Source: Rhodococcus gordoniae (GTDB taxonomy: Bacteria; Actinomycetota; Actinomycetes; Mycobacteriales; Mycobacteriaceae). From it: a stretch of 56,009 bases of DNA. The position numbers and the translations under genes were made by a program. Under the pieces are notes generated by a model. The model was not told where the DNA came from. It made no database searches and saw only the letters and a list, made by a program, of their open reading frames with translations. Where the stretch lies: assembly GCF_001646655.1 (NCBI RefSeq), contig NZ_LPZN01000012.1:1-56009 (forward strand). Direction: 5' to 3'. Below, piece by piece: positions 8,423-18,938 of this stretch (the first letter of the stretch is position 1; each line of letters opens with the position of its first letter).

Positions 8423-9223
8423 GTGGAGTCAGCAACGAACGGCCGCCGCGCCCCGCGCCGGATCGATCCGGCGCTCGAGGTTCAGGCCGAGCCCCAGGAG
8501 CTCGTGCCGCGTCGGCGGCCCACCCAGGAGCGGAGCCGCCGCAAGTTCGATGCCCTGCTGGCGGCCTCGCGTGAACTGCTCACCGAGGTCGGCTTCGAGT
8601 CGTTCACCTGCGAGGAGGTCGCGTCCCGCGCCGACGTCCCCATCGGCACCCTCTACCAGTTCTTCGCCAACAAGTACGTGATCGTGTGCGAGCTCAACCG
8701 GCAGGACCTCGTGGGGGTCCAGAGCGAGCTCGCCCAGTTCAACGGCAAGATCCCGTCGGTCGACTGGTTGCGCTTCCTGAACAGCTTCGTCGACCACCTC
8801 GCCGGGCTGTGGACCACCGATCCGTCCCGGCGCGAGGTCTGGCTCGCGATGCAGTCCACCCCGTCCACCCGCGCCACCGGCGCCATCCACGAACGCGAGT
8901 TCGCCGAGCAGGTCGCACGGATGCTCGCGCCGCTCACCCCCGACACCCCGCGGCCGCGCCGCAAGCTCATGGCCGAGGTGCTCGTCCACATCGTGTACTC
9001 GATGCTCAACTTCTCGGTGCAGGACGACCAGACCCACGCCGACGCCGTCGTCGAACTCAAGCGGATCATGGTCGCCTATCTGCAGATCGCCGAACAGGAT
9101 TCCCGCGCTCAGGCCAAGCGACGCCGACGCCGCGAGGAACGCGCGGAATCCTCACGCGAACAGACCGACCGGCAGGAGACCGAAACGGATCAGGCCGAGG
9201 AAGCTCGCGCTCCCTCGGCCTGA
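8423..9223 (+). CDS. TetR/AcrR family transcriptional regulator
   Basis: 266-aa regulator. The TetR helix-turn-helix spans about residues 34-82 (FDALLAASRELLTEVGFESF ... ADVPIGTLYQFFANK). The ligand-binding half is all-helical. The last ~40 residues are extraordinarily charged (KRRRRREERAESSREQTDRQ ...) and lie outside the normal TetR fold. The gene is convergent with acpS-fas (3 bp between stops) and divergent from the M20 peptidase. It is not recognisably FasR, so a role in lipid synthesis control is only a guess from position. The gene is absent from the corresponding M. tuberculosis interval as I recall it. Confidence 0.88.
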   Translation: MESATNGRRAPRRIDPALEVQAEPQELVPRRRPTQERSRRKFDALLAASRELLTEVGFESFTCEEVASRADVPIGTLYQFFANKYVIVCELNRQDLVGVQSELAQFNGKIPSVDWLRFLNSFVDHLAGLWTTDPSRREVWLAMQSTPSTRATGAIHEREFAEQVARMLAPLTPDTPRPRRKLMAEVLVHIVYSMLNFSVQDDQTHADAVVELKRIMVAYLQIAEQDSRAQAKRRRRREERAESSREQTDRQETETDQAEEARAPSA

Positions 9224-9226
9224 TCC

Positions 9227-9640
9227 TCACATCGTCGTCGGTCGGTCGCCGACCTCGTCGAGGACGACGAACGCGCCGGCCATGTCACCGTCGTGGGTGA
9301 GCGACACGTGGATCCGCATCCCGGTCAGCCTCTCCGCGACCTCCCGGTGCAGTCGGATGCTCGGGCGTCCCCACGCGTCGGACACCACCTCGATCTGCTG
9401 GTGGATCGTCTCCGGCAACACCGGTGGACTCCCGAACAGCGAGGCCGACCAAGCCTTGATCACCGCTTCCTTCGCCGCCCACCGGGCCGCGAAGTGACGG
9501 GCGGGATCGGAGCTGCGGGTGTTCGCGTCGCGCCGCTCACCCGGTGTGAAGTTCGCCAGCATCGTCGTTCCCGTACGACTCAGCTGTTCCGCGAACTCCG
9601 GCACCGACACGAGGTCGAACCCGACTCCCGCAACTCCCAT
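9227..9640 (-). CDS. acpS: Holo-ACP synthase
   Basis: Transfers 4'-phosphopantetheine from CoA to acyl carrier domains, here presumably the ACP domain of the FAS-I encoded directly upstream. It is 137 aa. The motifs are VGFDLVSVPEF near the N-terminus (Mg-binding Asp) and FAARWAAKEAVIKA (the WxxKEAxxK signature). It starts 16 nt after the fas stop codon, so it is almost certainly co-transcribed, the same fas-acpS pair as Rv2524c-Rv2523c. Confidence 0.96.
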   Translation of the reverse strand: MGVAGVGFDLVSVPEFAEQLSRTGTTMLANFTPGERRDANTRSSDPARHFAARWAAKEAVIKAWSASLFGSPPVLPETIHQQIEVVSDAWGRPSIRLHREVAERLTGMRIHVSLTHDGDMAGAFVVLDEVGDRPTTM

Positions 9641-9656
9641 CCCGAGACCCGTCTAC

Positions 9657-12600
9657 TTACTTGCAGCCGGGCAGACCCGAGCGGTACACGTCGTCGTCAC
9701 CGAGACGCGCCTCCGCCGAGAGCAGCATGTCCGCCTCGAGCTGACGCGTGGCCGCTGCAGGCACGTGATCGCCACCGAGGCGACGATCCGCGGGACGCTG
9801 GTAGAGCGACGCCCCACCGGTCATCGCGTCCACCAGGCGTCGCTTGCCGGCGACGGTGCGCTCGGCAGCCTCGGCCAGGTAGGCCTCCCGGCGCTCGGCC
9901 GGGACCGCCTCGACGAACGCCTGCGGATGCACCACGGCGATCAGACCCGACACGTGCCCGAACCCGAGGCTCGTGAGCAGACCCGCCTTGAGCGGGAGCT
10001 GCTCACCGAAGCGGATCGGTGTGCGCGGCCACACCAGGTGCTCGAACTCCGCCATCTTCTCGTCGACACAGTCGAGGCTGCGGTTCGGCGGAACCACACC
10101 CTGCGCGAGAACCTGGCACAGGCCGATCAGCTGGAAGGCGGCGGCGCCACCCTTGGCGTGACCGGTCAGCGACTTCTGCGAGACCACGAACATCGGGTTG
10201 CCCTCGCTGCGGCCCAGCGCACCGGCCAGACGCTCGTGCAGTTCGGCCTCGTTCGGATCGTTCGCCGCGGTCGAGGTGTCGTGCTTGGAGATCACCGCGA
10301 TGTCGTCGGCCGTGAGGCCGAGCTTGCGCAGTTCCTTCGCCAGACCCGACTCGCGTCCACCGCGACCCGCACCGAGTGCACCGATGCCGGGCGCCGGGAT
10401 CGAGGTGTGCACACCGTCGGCGAACGAACCCGCCCACGCGACCACACCGAGCACCGGCAGTCCCATCTCGAGCGCGACGTCGCCGCGGGCGAGCAGGATG
10501 GTGCCGCCACCGGCCGACTCGACGAATCCACCGCGACGACGGTCGTTGGCGCGGGAGAAGCGACGATCGCTGATGCCCTTGGCCTGCATGTCCTCCGACT
10601 TGGCGGTCGCGGACATGTCACCGAAGCCGACGATGCCCTCGATACCGAGATCGTCGAAGCCACCGGCGACGACCAGATCGGCCTTGCCGAGCTTGATCTT
10701 GTCCACGCCCTCCTCGACGGAGACCGCAGCCGTGGCGCACGCCGCGACCGGGTGCACCATCGCGCCGTAGCCACCGACGTACGACTGGACGACGTGCGCG
10801 GCGATGACGTTCGGCAGGGCCTCCTGCAGGATGTCGTTCGCGCGGGATTCGCCGAGCAGCGTGTCGATGTACAGCGACCGCATCGACGACATTCCGCCCA
10901 TGCCGGTGCCCTGCGTGTTGGCGACCATCGACGGGTGCACCCAGCGCAGCAGCTCGGACGGGGTGAAGCCACCGGTGAGGAAGGCGTCGACCGTGGTGAC
11001 GATGTTCCACAGACCCACCCGGTCCACCGAGTCCGCCATGTCGGCGGGGATGCCCCACTTCGTGACGTCGAAGCCGGTCGGGATCTGACCGCCGACCGTG
11101 CGGGTCAGCTTCGCCTTGCGCGGCACGCGGATCTCGGTGCCGGCCTTGCGGGTGACGGTCCAGTCGCCCGACTCGGCGTCGACCGACGCGACCGTGTTCT
11201 CCGGATCGGAGTCGACGAACGCGCGGGCCTCGGCCTCGGAACCGACGACGAAGGACAGATCCTTGTCGAGGAAGACCGAGGTCAGCAGCGGCGCCGTGTT
11301 GTCGATCATCCCGCCCTCGTCGCCGTAGCGGCGGATACCGCAACGCTCGACCACCGCGTCGTGGTAGCGGTCGGCGATCTCCGCCTCCGGCACCAGCTCA
11401 CCGGTCTCGGTGTCGTAGAAGCCCGGCTTCGGATCGTTCTCCCAGCCGATCAGGCCCGTGACCCACGCCAGTTCCAGCACACCGGCGGCCGACAGTTCCT
11501 CGTCGACCTCCATCTCGAAGCGGGTGCGAGCCGAACCGTAGGGGCCGAGCTCACCGGCACCGACGATGACGACCGTGTCGGACAGGTCGGCGGTGACCGT
11601 GCCCCACTCGGGGGTCGGCAGTGCCTCCGCGCGCGGAGGCTCGGGCAGCGCCGCGATGGTCGCGGTGCCGTCCTCGGTCTCCTCGACGGCGTCGGCCGCG
11701 TCCTGCGCCTGCTTCGCGAGCGCCGGCAGGTCGACATCCACCTCGGACAGTCCACCGGTCAGGTCCGCGACGAGCGGGGCCTCGGCAGCGAGACGCGTGG
11801 CCTCCGGTCCGACCAGCTTCAGCAGCTCGTCGGCCATCTCGTCCGTCGACCAGGTGCGCACACCGGCAGCCTCGACGGCGTCGACCAGCGGGTCGTTGCC
11901 GCCCATCAGGCCCGTGCCGCGCACCCAGCCGATGAGGGCGTGGGCCAGGGTGACGCGCTCGGCCCAGGTGCGCTCGGCGCTCCAGCGGTTGATGACCGCG
12001 TCGAGTGCGGCCTTGGCCTCACCGTAGGCACCGTCGCCACCGAACTTGCCGCGGTTCGGCGAACCGGGCAGCACGACGTGCAGGTGGGTATCGACGTCGC
12101 GGTCGTAACCGATCTTCGACAGTCCGGCGATCAGTCGCTCGACCGACCACAGCAGCACCCGCATCTCCATCTCGGCGCGCGCACCGGCGTCGGCGAGCGA
12201 ACCCGCCACGCGCGGCGCGGCGAACGGGAAGAGCAGCGTCGGGGTGAGCGCGTCCTTGATCAGCTTCTTCGCACCACCGGCGACCTCGACGGTCTCGGTG
12301 CCGATCCACTCGATCAGGGCGTCGACGTCGCTGTAGGACGCCATGTTCGCGGGAACCACCCACAGAGCGGCACCGGCCCGCGCGTTACGTGCGTACAGCT
12401 CCTTGTAGAAGCCCAGGCGGCTGTCGTTCAGCGAGGACGTCGTGACGACGACCGTCGCACCACCGGCGAGCAGCTTCGCGGCGACCGCTGCGCCGATACC
12501 GCCCTTGCTGGCGCCGGTCACCACGGCGATCTCGTCCGCGTACTCGGCGCCCTCGGTGACGACGGCGGCCTCGGCGATCGCGGCGTAGGTCTGCGCCAGC

Positions 12601-15600
12601 TCCGTGCGACCGGCCTCCGTGGCCTTGCGGCCCCAGAACTCGGCGTGCGCGGCGACGGTCCGGCCCGAACCGGTGAACCGCTCGCTCCGGAGCTGCTCAC
12701 CGAGCCAGACACGGGCCAGGTCCTCACGGGCGGTGGCCCAGCGGTCGTCGATCAGGACGGCCTTGCGCTCGTCGAAGGCAGGTGCGACCAGACGCGGCCA
12801 GTCGGAGCCGAGCTCCGCCGACACCAGGTCGACCAGTTCGTCGTCGGCCTTGTCGGCCGGACCCGAGACCTGCTCGGTGTGGCCGAGCTGCTCGAGCACG
12901 AGGCGTGCGGCGTTCGCGAGAACTCCGTCGCGGCCGGTGATCTGCTCGGCGAACTCGCCGAGGGCAGCGGCGTCGACCGTGGCTCCCCCGCCGCCACCGG
13001 CGGACGGCATGGACACGGCGATTCCGCGACGCGAGGCCACCGCCTGCACGGCGGCGTCGATCAGCTTGTCGACCGAAGCGGCATCCGCCAGGGCACCGTC
13101 GGTCAGACCACCGAGGTCACCGCCGCGGACGGACGCACCGTCGCGGCTACCGAGTGCAGCTTCGGCGGTGACGTGCGACGCCCAGCCCTCGCCCAGACCC
13201 CACACCTTGGTGACACGGTCGGCGATGTAGGCGGGACGCTTGCCCGACGGGCCGAACACCTTGCGCAGGTGGTCGTTGATCGAGTCCGACAGCACCGGGC
13301 CGAAGGGACGGTAGGTGCGGGCGAGACGGTCGACCGTGCCGGCGAGGGCACCCATGTCGGCGTCGGCGGCACCGTCGATCGCACCGAGCGAGAGTTCGGA
13401 ACCGAGGTCGACGAGCAGCTGGTTGCGGCGCGAGGACACGCCGTCGCACAGCGCCTCGATGGTGTCGGCGGGACCGATCTGATCCGGGCGCAGCTTCGTC
13501 CACAGGGCGATGAGCACCTTGGTGGCGTCGGCGGCCTTGAACGCGATGTCGTCCGGGGTGGGGCCACCGGCCGGCGCAGCAGGAGCCGCGGCGGGTGCCG
13601 GGGCCGCAGCGGCGGCGGGAGCGGCCTCGGCGGCCGGTGCGGCCGGCTCGTCGTCCTCGACCGGAGCCGGGTCGGTGTCGGTCGAGTACACGATCGACGC
13701 CTCGCGCTCGATGTTGAGCACCTCGACGGGCTGACCGAAACGACCGGGCAGCTTCAGCGTCTGCGACGCGAGGTTCGCGACGGTGGGCGCGCCACCGAGG
13801 CCGACCTCGACGAACCGCTCGACACCGAGACCACCGTCGGCCTCGTCGGCGAACAGCAGATCCTGGGTCTCGATCCAGCGCACCGGCGACGCGAACTGCC
13901 AGGCCAGCAACTCGGCGAGCACCACGCGGGTGAGCTCGACCGGAGTGACCGACCAGCGGTCGAAGTCCGCGAGGACCTCGGCGAGCGGCTGCGACGGCAC
14001 CAGGTCGGCGATCTCCTGGATGAACTCGCGGCCCAGGTTGAACGGCTTGGGCACGAGGTTGGGGATGTACCGGCCGATGAGGATGTCCGGGTCGATCTCC
14101 TGCGGCAGCAGCGCCAGCAGGCGCTCGCGGAAGTCGTCGACACCGCCCCGCAGCACGGTCGAGTGGAACGGCACGTCGATGCCCGGGACCAGGATGAACG
14201 CGCGCTTGCCACCGAACTCGGCGACCTTGCGCTCGATCACGGATTCGAGGGCTTCGAGACCCGCGACCGTGCCGGCGATCGCGTACTGCGAACCGCGCAG
14301 GTTCAGGTTGACGATCTCGAGGAACTCCCCGGTCTCCTCGGCGACACCGGCGACGAAGGCCTGCAGGTCGGCATCGTCCAGACCGAACTGCGACGGCCGG
14401 ATCGCGGCCATGCGGTAGTTCGAGCGGCCCTGCTCGTCGCGCGGCACGAGGGCGTGCATGGCGGAGCCGCGCTGGAAGACGACCTCGAGGACGGCCTCGA
14501 GCGGCAGCACACCGGCGACGGCGGCGAGCGCGTTGTACTCGCCCACCGAGTGACCGGCCAGGAAGGCGTCTTCGACGAACGCGCCGGCCTCCTTCAGCTC
14601 GGCGATCTGCGCGACACCCAGTGTCGCCATCGCGACCTGCGTGAACTGGGTCAGGTGCAGCACACCGTCGGGATGCTTGTGAGTGACCCCGCGGGCCTTG
14701 AGGACCGTCGGATTGTCGCGGACCACGGCGAGGATCGAGAAGCCGAGGGCCTCGCGGGTGTGCTTGTCTGCGCGCTCCCAGATCTCGCGGGCGGCCTTCG
14801 AGCGGGCACGGGCGTCGAGGCCCATGCCGGGACGCTGGATGCCCTGGCCCGGGAAGGCGTAGACGGTCTTCGGCGCGGCGATACGGCCGGTCGCGACCAT
14901 CACCAGGTCGCCGTCGACACGGCAGCCCACCTCGACGACCTCGGCTCCCCCGTCGGTGGCGATGCGGTCGACACGCACGTCGATCTTCGCGCCCGGACGG
15001 ACCATGCCCAGGAAACGGGCGGTCCACGCCGTCAGTCGACGGACCGGCAGCTTCGCGTCCTGCTCGATCGCGGTGACGACCTGCTGAGCCGCAGCCGACA
15101 GCCACATGCCGTGGACGATCGGGCTTCCGAGACCGGCGAGCAGCGCGGCGTTGTCGGAGGTGTGGATCGGGTTGTGGTCGCCGGAGACCTTCGCGAAGGC
15201 GCTCATGTCGGTCGGCGCGACGATCACGGCATCGCGGCGGCGGCGACGCGGGGTGTCGGTGACGGCCTCGGTGAGAGCGCCACCGGCGCGGACCGGATCG
15301 GCGAGATCGGCGGTGCCGGTGCGGCCGCGGATCGCGAACCGCTCGGCCAGGGTCGCGACCACCCGGTCGCCCGAGCCGTCACCGCTGTCGGCGGTGATGA
15401 CCACGTCGACCTCGACGACGCGACCCAGGTCGGTGTCGGAGACACCGGTGACCTCGGCCTTGACGCCCAGGAAGGCGGGATCGGTGGGCAGACCGTTCTT
15501 GACGTCGATCGCGTGGTCCAGGTGGACCAGGTCGAGCATGCCCTCGATGACCGAGAGATCGGTCTCGGTGCGGGCGGCACCGAGCGCGGCGAAGACGGCC

Positions 15601-18600
15601 GGCCAGCAGGCACCCACGAGCACGTCGGGCACACCGTTGCCGCTCGGCGTCAGGTTCGCGGGCAGACCCGAACCGGTGACACCGGCGTGGTCGGCGGTCT
15701 TCTCCGGCAGCCAGCCGAGGGTGATACGGGCAGCGCCCTTCCTGACCTCGGGGAGTTCCTGACCGGCGGCGACACCGAGCAGAGCGGACATCGACGCATC
15801 GGCGTCGGCTTCGGTGACGACGGGCGCGCCACCGGAGACGACCGAGGCGGGCACGGTGAGGCGGATCTCGACGGCCTTGTCGCGCACCAGCGGCACCCGC
15901 AGGCCGACGTGCTCGTCGTCGAGGATCGTCAGGGTCGCACCCGTCGGGGCGTGCGAGGCAGCGGTCTCCGACTCGACGGTCCACTCGCCCAGATCACCGA
16001 GACGGTGGATCGGGTTGCGGGTCTGGCGACCCGCCCACGAGACGTCGGGCGAGGACAGCACGGCGTCGAGCAGGCCCGGCGCGATGTCGCGGTGGCGACG
16101 CGCGGCGAGCTCCACCGGCTCCGCGCCCTCGGCGACGAGCTCGTCGGCCGTGGCCTTCTCGAAACGGTCGAGGAGTTCACCGACCGGCTCGTCGACACGG
16201 GTGATGCCGGCAACGGCGACGGTGCCGGGGATCACGCACACCTGGTCGGCGGAGTAACGCGGATCGTGGGCCTGCCACAGCGAATCCGAACGCCACCAGC
16301 GACGCACGTCCTGGTCGACGACCGGAACGAAGTTGACGGGCTTGCCGGGGGTGCGGCACAGCGACACGAAGAACGGCACGTCGGCGGGATGCAGCACGAC
16401 GTCACCCGCGTCGGGATACTGCGCGAGCAGCGACTTGATCGCGGCGTACGGGCGCTCGAGCACCGCGTCGTCGTCGAACAGGGTGGGGATCGGGCCCCGG
16501 CACACGGGATGCAGGCGGGCCTCGGCGCGCTGCAGCATGTCGCGGAAACGCTCACGCCACGACACGTCCAGCCACGGGCTGGTGTGCGCCTCGGCGAGGA
16601 CATCACCGAGATCGCTGCCGCAGTCGAACTCGGCGCCGTTGTCGGCACCGACCGCCAGCTCGAGGTAGCGCTCGAGCCACTGCAGGTAGGTCATGGTGTC
16701 GAGGTCGCCGAAGTACGGCTTCGCCGTTCCGTTCAGCGCCTCGACGATCTCGGCGCGGCGCACGGCCACGGCGTCGGCATCACCGGCGACCTCGTCGAGG
16801 AGGCGGCCCGTGCGCGAGGCGGCGTTGTCGATCTCGTGGATGTCGGCGCCGAGCTGGCTGCGGCCGGAGGCCATACCGCCGGTCGCGGTGCCGGCGGCGA
16901 CCCAGTCGGGCGTGCCGGGGGTGTCCACGAGAAGCTGCTTGACCTCGGGAGCCGTGGTGGCCTCGAGGGTCGCCATCGCGGCGGTACCGACGAGGATGCC
17001 GTCGAGCGGCATCGCCGGGAAACCGTAGACGGTCGACCAGCGACCGGTCAGGTACTCGGCGGCCTTCTCCGGCGTACCGATGCCACCGCCGACGCACAGC
17101 ACCAGGTTCGGGCGCGTACGCAGCTCCGCATAGGTGTCGAGGAGCAGGTCGTCGAGGTCCTCCCACGAATGGTGACCACCGGCGCGGCCGCCCTCGATGT
17201 GGGCGATGACCGGGTAGTCCGGGACCTCGTTGGCGATGCGGATCACCGAACGGATCTGCGCGACCGTGCCCGGCTTGAAGGCGACGTGCTCGATGCCGGC
17301 CTCACGCAGATCGGAGATGATCTGCACTGCCTCGTCGAGCTCCGGGATACCGGCGGTGACGACGACACCGTCGAAGGGCGCACCCGCCGCACGGGCCTTG
17401 GGCACGAGGCGCTTGCCGCCCACGTGCAGCTTCCACAGGTACGGGTCCAGGAACATCGAGTTGAACTGGACCGCGCGGCCCGGCTCGAGCAGCTCGGTCA
17501 GCTCGGCGACATGGTCGGCGAAGATCTGCTCGGTGACCTGACCGCCACCGGCGAGCTCGGCCCAGTGACCGGCGTTCGCGGCCGCGGCGACGATCTTCGG
17601 ATCGACGGTCGTGGGCGTCATACCCGCGAGCAGGATCGGCGAGCGGCCCGTCAGGCGGGTGAAGGCCGTCTCGACGGCGATGCGGCCGTCGGGCAGCGCG
17701 ACCGGCTTCGGAGCGAACTCCGACCAGGCACGCGGAACCTCGGGCTCGGCGCCCGGGGTGAGGAGATTGCGCTGGCCACCGCGGGTCGCGGCGGCGATGA
17801 TGCCGACGCCCTGACCCCGCAGGCCCGAGCTGGTCATGCGGGTGAGGAGCTCACCCGGACCGAGGTCGAGGATCCACGAGGCACCGGACGCGACGGCGGA
17901 GTCGACCTGCTCGACCCAGTCGATCGGGGCGACGAGGATCGCGTCCGCGAGCGAACGCGCGAGCTCGGCGTCGAGCTCGCAGCGAGCGGCCCACTCGGCG
18001 ACCTGCTCGACGGCGTCGGCGAAAGCGGGGTGATGGAATCCGACCTCGGCCGCGACAGGTTCGAAGGTCGGGGCGAAGACCGCACCGCCGCGCTTCTTGG
18101 CCTCGCGCTCGCGGGTCTCGGCGGCCGAGATCTGCTCGCAGCGCTGCTGCACGCGCTCGAGTGCGGCGGGCGGGCCCGACAGCACGACGCGACGACGAGC
18201 GTTGCGGATGGCGACGACGGCGCCGCGCTCGGCGTCCTGGCCTTCGAAGACGTTGGCGACGATCGCGCGCAGGCGCTCGGGGTCGACGTTGGCGACGGCG
18301 AGCATCGGGTACTTGCCGGCGCCGGAGATCAGGCCGCGGCGGCGGCCGACGAGGGTCGCGGCGGCACCGATGAGCTGGGCGATCGCCAGGATTTCGGTGT
18401 CCTTGCGGCCGGCAGCGGCGACGGACTCGACGGCGAGGACGCCCTGCGAGTGGCCGATGACCGCGCTCGGTGCGACGGAGTCGACGTCGAGGCCCTGGTT
18501 CGCGAGCGCGCGCAGCGCCGCGACCTGAGTGAGGAAGACGCCGGGAAGCGACACGGCGGCGGAGGTGAGAGCGGACTCGGACGGGCCGGCGGGCGCATCG

Positions 18601-18938
18601 TCCTCGTCGGCGAGTTCGGCCTCGAGGATCCACGCGACGGGGTCGAAGCCCGTCGGCCGGACCACGACGAGATCGCTCGCGACGGGGGCGAGGTGCGCGG
18701 CGGCGCGGTTGACCAGGTCGGTGAGGACCGGTTCGAGTCCGTTGTCGCGGCTGAGCTCCTCGAGCGAGGTGAGCCAGGGAGCGCCCTGTCCGCCGAAGGC
18801 GAGCGCGTAGGGCTCACCCGCGAGGAGCTTGTCGACCAGGGCACGCGCCGGAGCGGCTGCTGTGGACCGATCGGTGGTGCGTCGTGATGCCTTCGAGTTC
18901 CGTCCGTTGTCGCCTGGTGTGGTCTCGTCGATCGTCAC
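9657..18938 (-). CDS. fas: Type I fatty acid synthase, single polypeptide
   Basis: Multifunctional de novo fatty acid synthase of 3093 aa, supplying acyl-CoA including precursors for mycolic acids. Domain order is that of bacterial FAS-I: acetyltransferase (GHSQG, Ser about 164); FMN enoyl reductase (LLAGMTPTTVDPKI, about 17.6 kb); MaoC-like dehydratase (GDHNPIHTSDN, about 15.2 kb); malonyl/palmitoyl transferase (AGHSVGEYNAL, about 14.55 kb); an Ala/Pro-rich linker; ACP (GVSSRRNQLLVDLG, Ser codon at 13434-13436); ketoreductase (VVTGASKGGIGAA, about 12.5 kb); ketosynthase (HPVAACATAAVS, Cys near 10737, with ISKHDTSTAANDP and GHAKGG). All active-site motifs are intact. GTG 18938 follows AGGAGAGG (18949-18956); the upstream ATG 18962 lies before this site. 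First gene of the fas-acpS operon. Confidence 0.97.
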   Translation of the reverse strand: MTIDETTPGDNGRNSKASRRTTDRSTAAAPARALVDKLLAGEPYALAFGGQGAPWLTSLEELSRDNGLEPVLTDLVNRAAAHLAPVASDLVVVRPTGFDPVAWILEAELADEDDAPAGPSESALTSAAVSLPGVFLTQVAALRALANQGLDVDSVAPSAVIGHSQGVLAVESVAAAGRKDTEILAIAQLIGAAATLVGRRRGLISGAGKYPMLAVANVDPERLRAIVANVFEGQDAERGAVVAIRNARRRVVLSGPPAALERVQQRCEQISAAETREREAKKRGGAVFAPTFEPVAAEVGFHHPAFADAVEQVAEWAARCELDAELARSLADAILVAPIDWVEQVDSAVASGASWILDLGPGELLTRMTSSGLRGQGVGIIAAATRGGQRNLLTPGAEPEVPRAWSEFAPKPVALPDGRIAVETAFTRLTGRSPILLAGMTPTTVDPKIVAAAANAGHWAELAGGGQVTEQIFADHVAELTELLEPGRAVQFNSMFLDPYLWKLHVGGKRLVPKARAAGAPFDGVVVTAGIPELDEAVQIISDLREAGIEHVAFKPGTVAQIRSVIRIANEVPDYPVIAHIEGGRAGGHHSWEDLDDLLLDTYAELRTRPNLVLCVGGGIGTPEKAAEYLTGRWSTVYGFPAMPLDGILVGTAAMATLEATTAPEVKQLLVDTPGTPDWVAAGTATGGMASGRSQLGADIHEIDNAASRTGRLLDEVAGDADAVAVRRAEIVEALNGTAKPYFGDLDTMTYLQWLERYLELAVGADNGAEFDCGSDLGDVLAEAHTSPWLDVSWRERFRDMLQRAEARLHPVCRGPIPTLFDDDAVLERPYAAIKSLLAQYPDAGDVVLHPADVPFFVSLCRTPGKPVNFVPVVDQDVRRWWRSDSLWQAHDPRYSADQVCVIPGTVAVAGITRVDEPVGELLDRFEKATADELVAEGAEPVELAARRHRDIAPGLLDAVLSSPDVSWAGRQTRNPIHRLGDLGEWTVESETAASHAPTGATLTILDDEHVGLRVPLVRDKAVEIRLTVPASVVSGGAPVVTEADADASMSALLGVAAGQELPEVRKGAARITLGWLPEKTADHAGVTGSGLPANLTPSGNGVPDVLVGACWPAVFAALGAARTETDLSVIEGMLDLVHLDHAIDVKNGLPTDPAFLGVKAEVTGVSDTDLGRVVEVDVVITADSGDGSGDRVVATLAERFAIRGRTGTADLADPVRAGGALTEAVTDTPRRRRRDAVIVAPTDMSAFAKVSGDHNPIHTSDNAALLAGLGSPIVHGMWLSAAAQQVVTAIEQDAKLPVRRLTAWTARFLGMVRPGAKIDVRVDRIATDGGAEVVEVGCRVDGDLVMVATGRIAAPKTVYAFPGQGIQRPGMGLDARARSKAAREIWERADKHTREALGFSILAVVRDNPTVLKARGVTHKHPDGVLHLTQFTQVAMATLGVAQIAELKEAGAFVEDAFLAGHSVGEYNALAAVAGVLPLEAVLEVVFQRGSAMHALVPRDEQGRSNYRMAAIRPSQFGLDDADLQAFVAGVAEETGEFLEIVNLNLRGSQYAIAGTVAGLEALESVIERKVAEFGGKRAFILVPGIDVPFHSTVLRGGVDDFRERLLALLPQEIDPDILIGRYIPNLVPKPFNLGREFIQEIADLVPSQPLAEVLADFDRWSVTPVELTRVVLAELLAWQFASPVRWIETQDLLFADEADGGLGVERFVEVGLGGAPTVANLASQTLKLPGRFGQPVEVLNIEREASIVYSTDTDPAPVEDDEPAAPAAEAAPAAAAAPAPAAAPAAPAGGPTPDDIAFKAADATKVLIALWTKLRPDQIGPADTIEALCDGVSSRRNQLLVDLGSELSLGAIDGAADADMGALAGTVDRLARTYRPFGPVLSDSINDHLRKVFGPSGKRPAYIADRVTKVWGLGEGWASHVTAEAALGSRDGASVRGGDLGGLTDGALADAASVDKLIDAAVQAVASRRGIAVSMPSAGGGGGATVDAAALGEFAEQITGRDGVLANAARLVLEQLGHTEQVSGPADKADDELVDLVSAELGSDWPRLVAPAFDERKAVLIDDRWATAREDLARVWLGEQLRSERFTGSGRTVAAHAEFWGRKATEAGRTELAQTYAAIAEAAVVTEGAEYADEIAVVTGASKGGIGAAVAAKLLAGGATVVVTTSSLNDSRLGFYKELYARNARAGAALWVVPANMASYSDVDALIEWIGTETVEVAGGAKKLIKDALTPTLLFPFAAPRVAGSLADAGARAEMEMRVLLWSVERLIAGLSKIGYDRDVDTHLHVVLPGSPNRGKFGGDGAYGEAKAALDAVINRWSAERTWAERVTLAHALIGWVRGTGLMGGNDPLVDAVEAAGVRTWSTDEMADELLKLVGPEATRLAAEAPLVADLTGGLSEVDVDLPALAKQAQDAADAVEETEDGTATIAALPEPPRAEALPTPEWGTVTADLSDTVVIVGAGELGPYGSARTRFEMEVDEELSAAGVLELAWVTGLIGWENDPKPGFYDTETGELVPEAEIADRYHDAVVERCGIRRYGDEGGMIDNTAPLLTSVFLDKDLSFVVGSEAEARAFVDSDPENTVASVDAESGDWTVTRKAGTEIRVPRKAKLTRTVGGQIPTGFDVTKWGIPADMADSVDRVGLWNIVTTVDAFLTGGFTPSELLRWVHPSMVANTQGTGMGGMSSMRSLYIDTLLGESRANDILQEALPNVIAAHVVQSYVGGYGAMVHPVAACATAAVSVEEGVDKIKLGKADLVVAGGFDDLGIEGIVGFGDMSATAKSEDMQAKGISDRRFSRANDRRRGGFVESAGGGTILLARGDVALEMGLPVLGVVAWAGSFADGVHTSIPAPGIGALGAGRGGRESGLAKELRKLGLTADDIAVISKHDTSTAANDPNEAELHERLAGALGRSEGNPMFVVSQKSLTGHAKGGAAAFQLIGLCQVLAQGVVPPNRSLDCVDEKMAEFEHLVWPRTPIRFGEQLPLKAGLLTSLGFGHVSGLIAVVHPQAFVEAVPAERREAYLAEAAERTVAGKRRLVDAMTGGASLYQRPADRRLGGDHVPAAATRQLEADMLLSAEARLGDDDVYRSGLPGCK

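Noticed and set aside
9519-18887. A 3122-codon open frame on the plus strand, antisense to fas
   Set aside because: It mirrors the FAS-I gene and arises from high-GC codon bias; its translation is Arg/Gly/Val-rich with no domain, whereas the minus strand carries every FAS active site.
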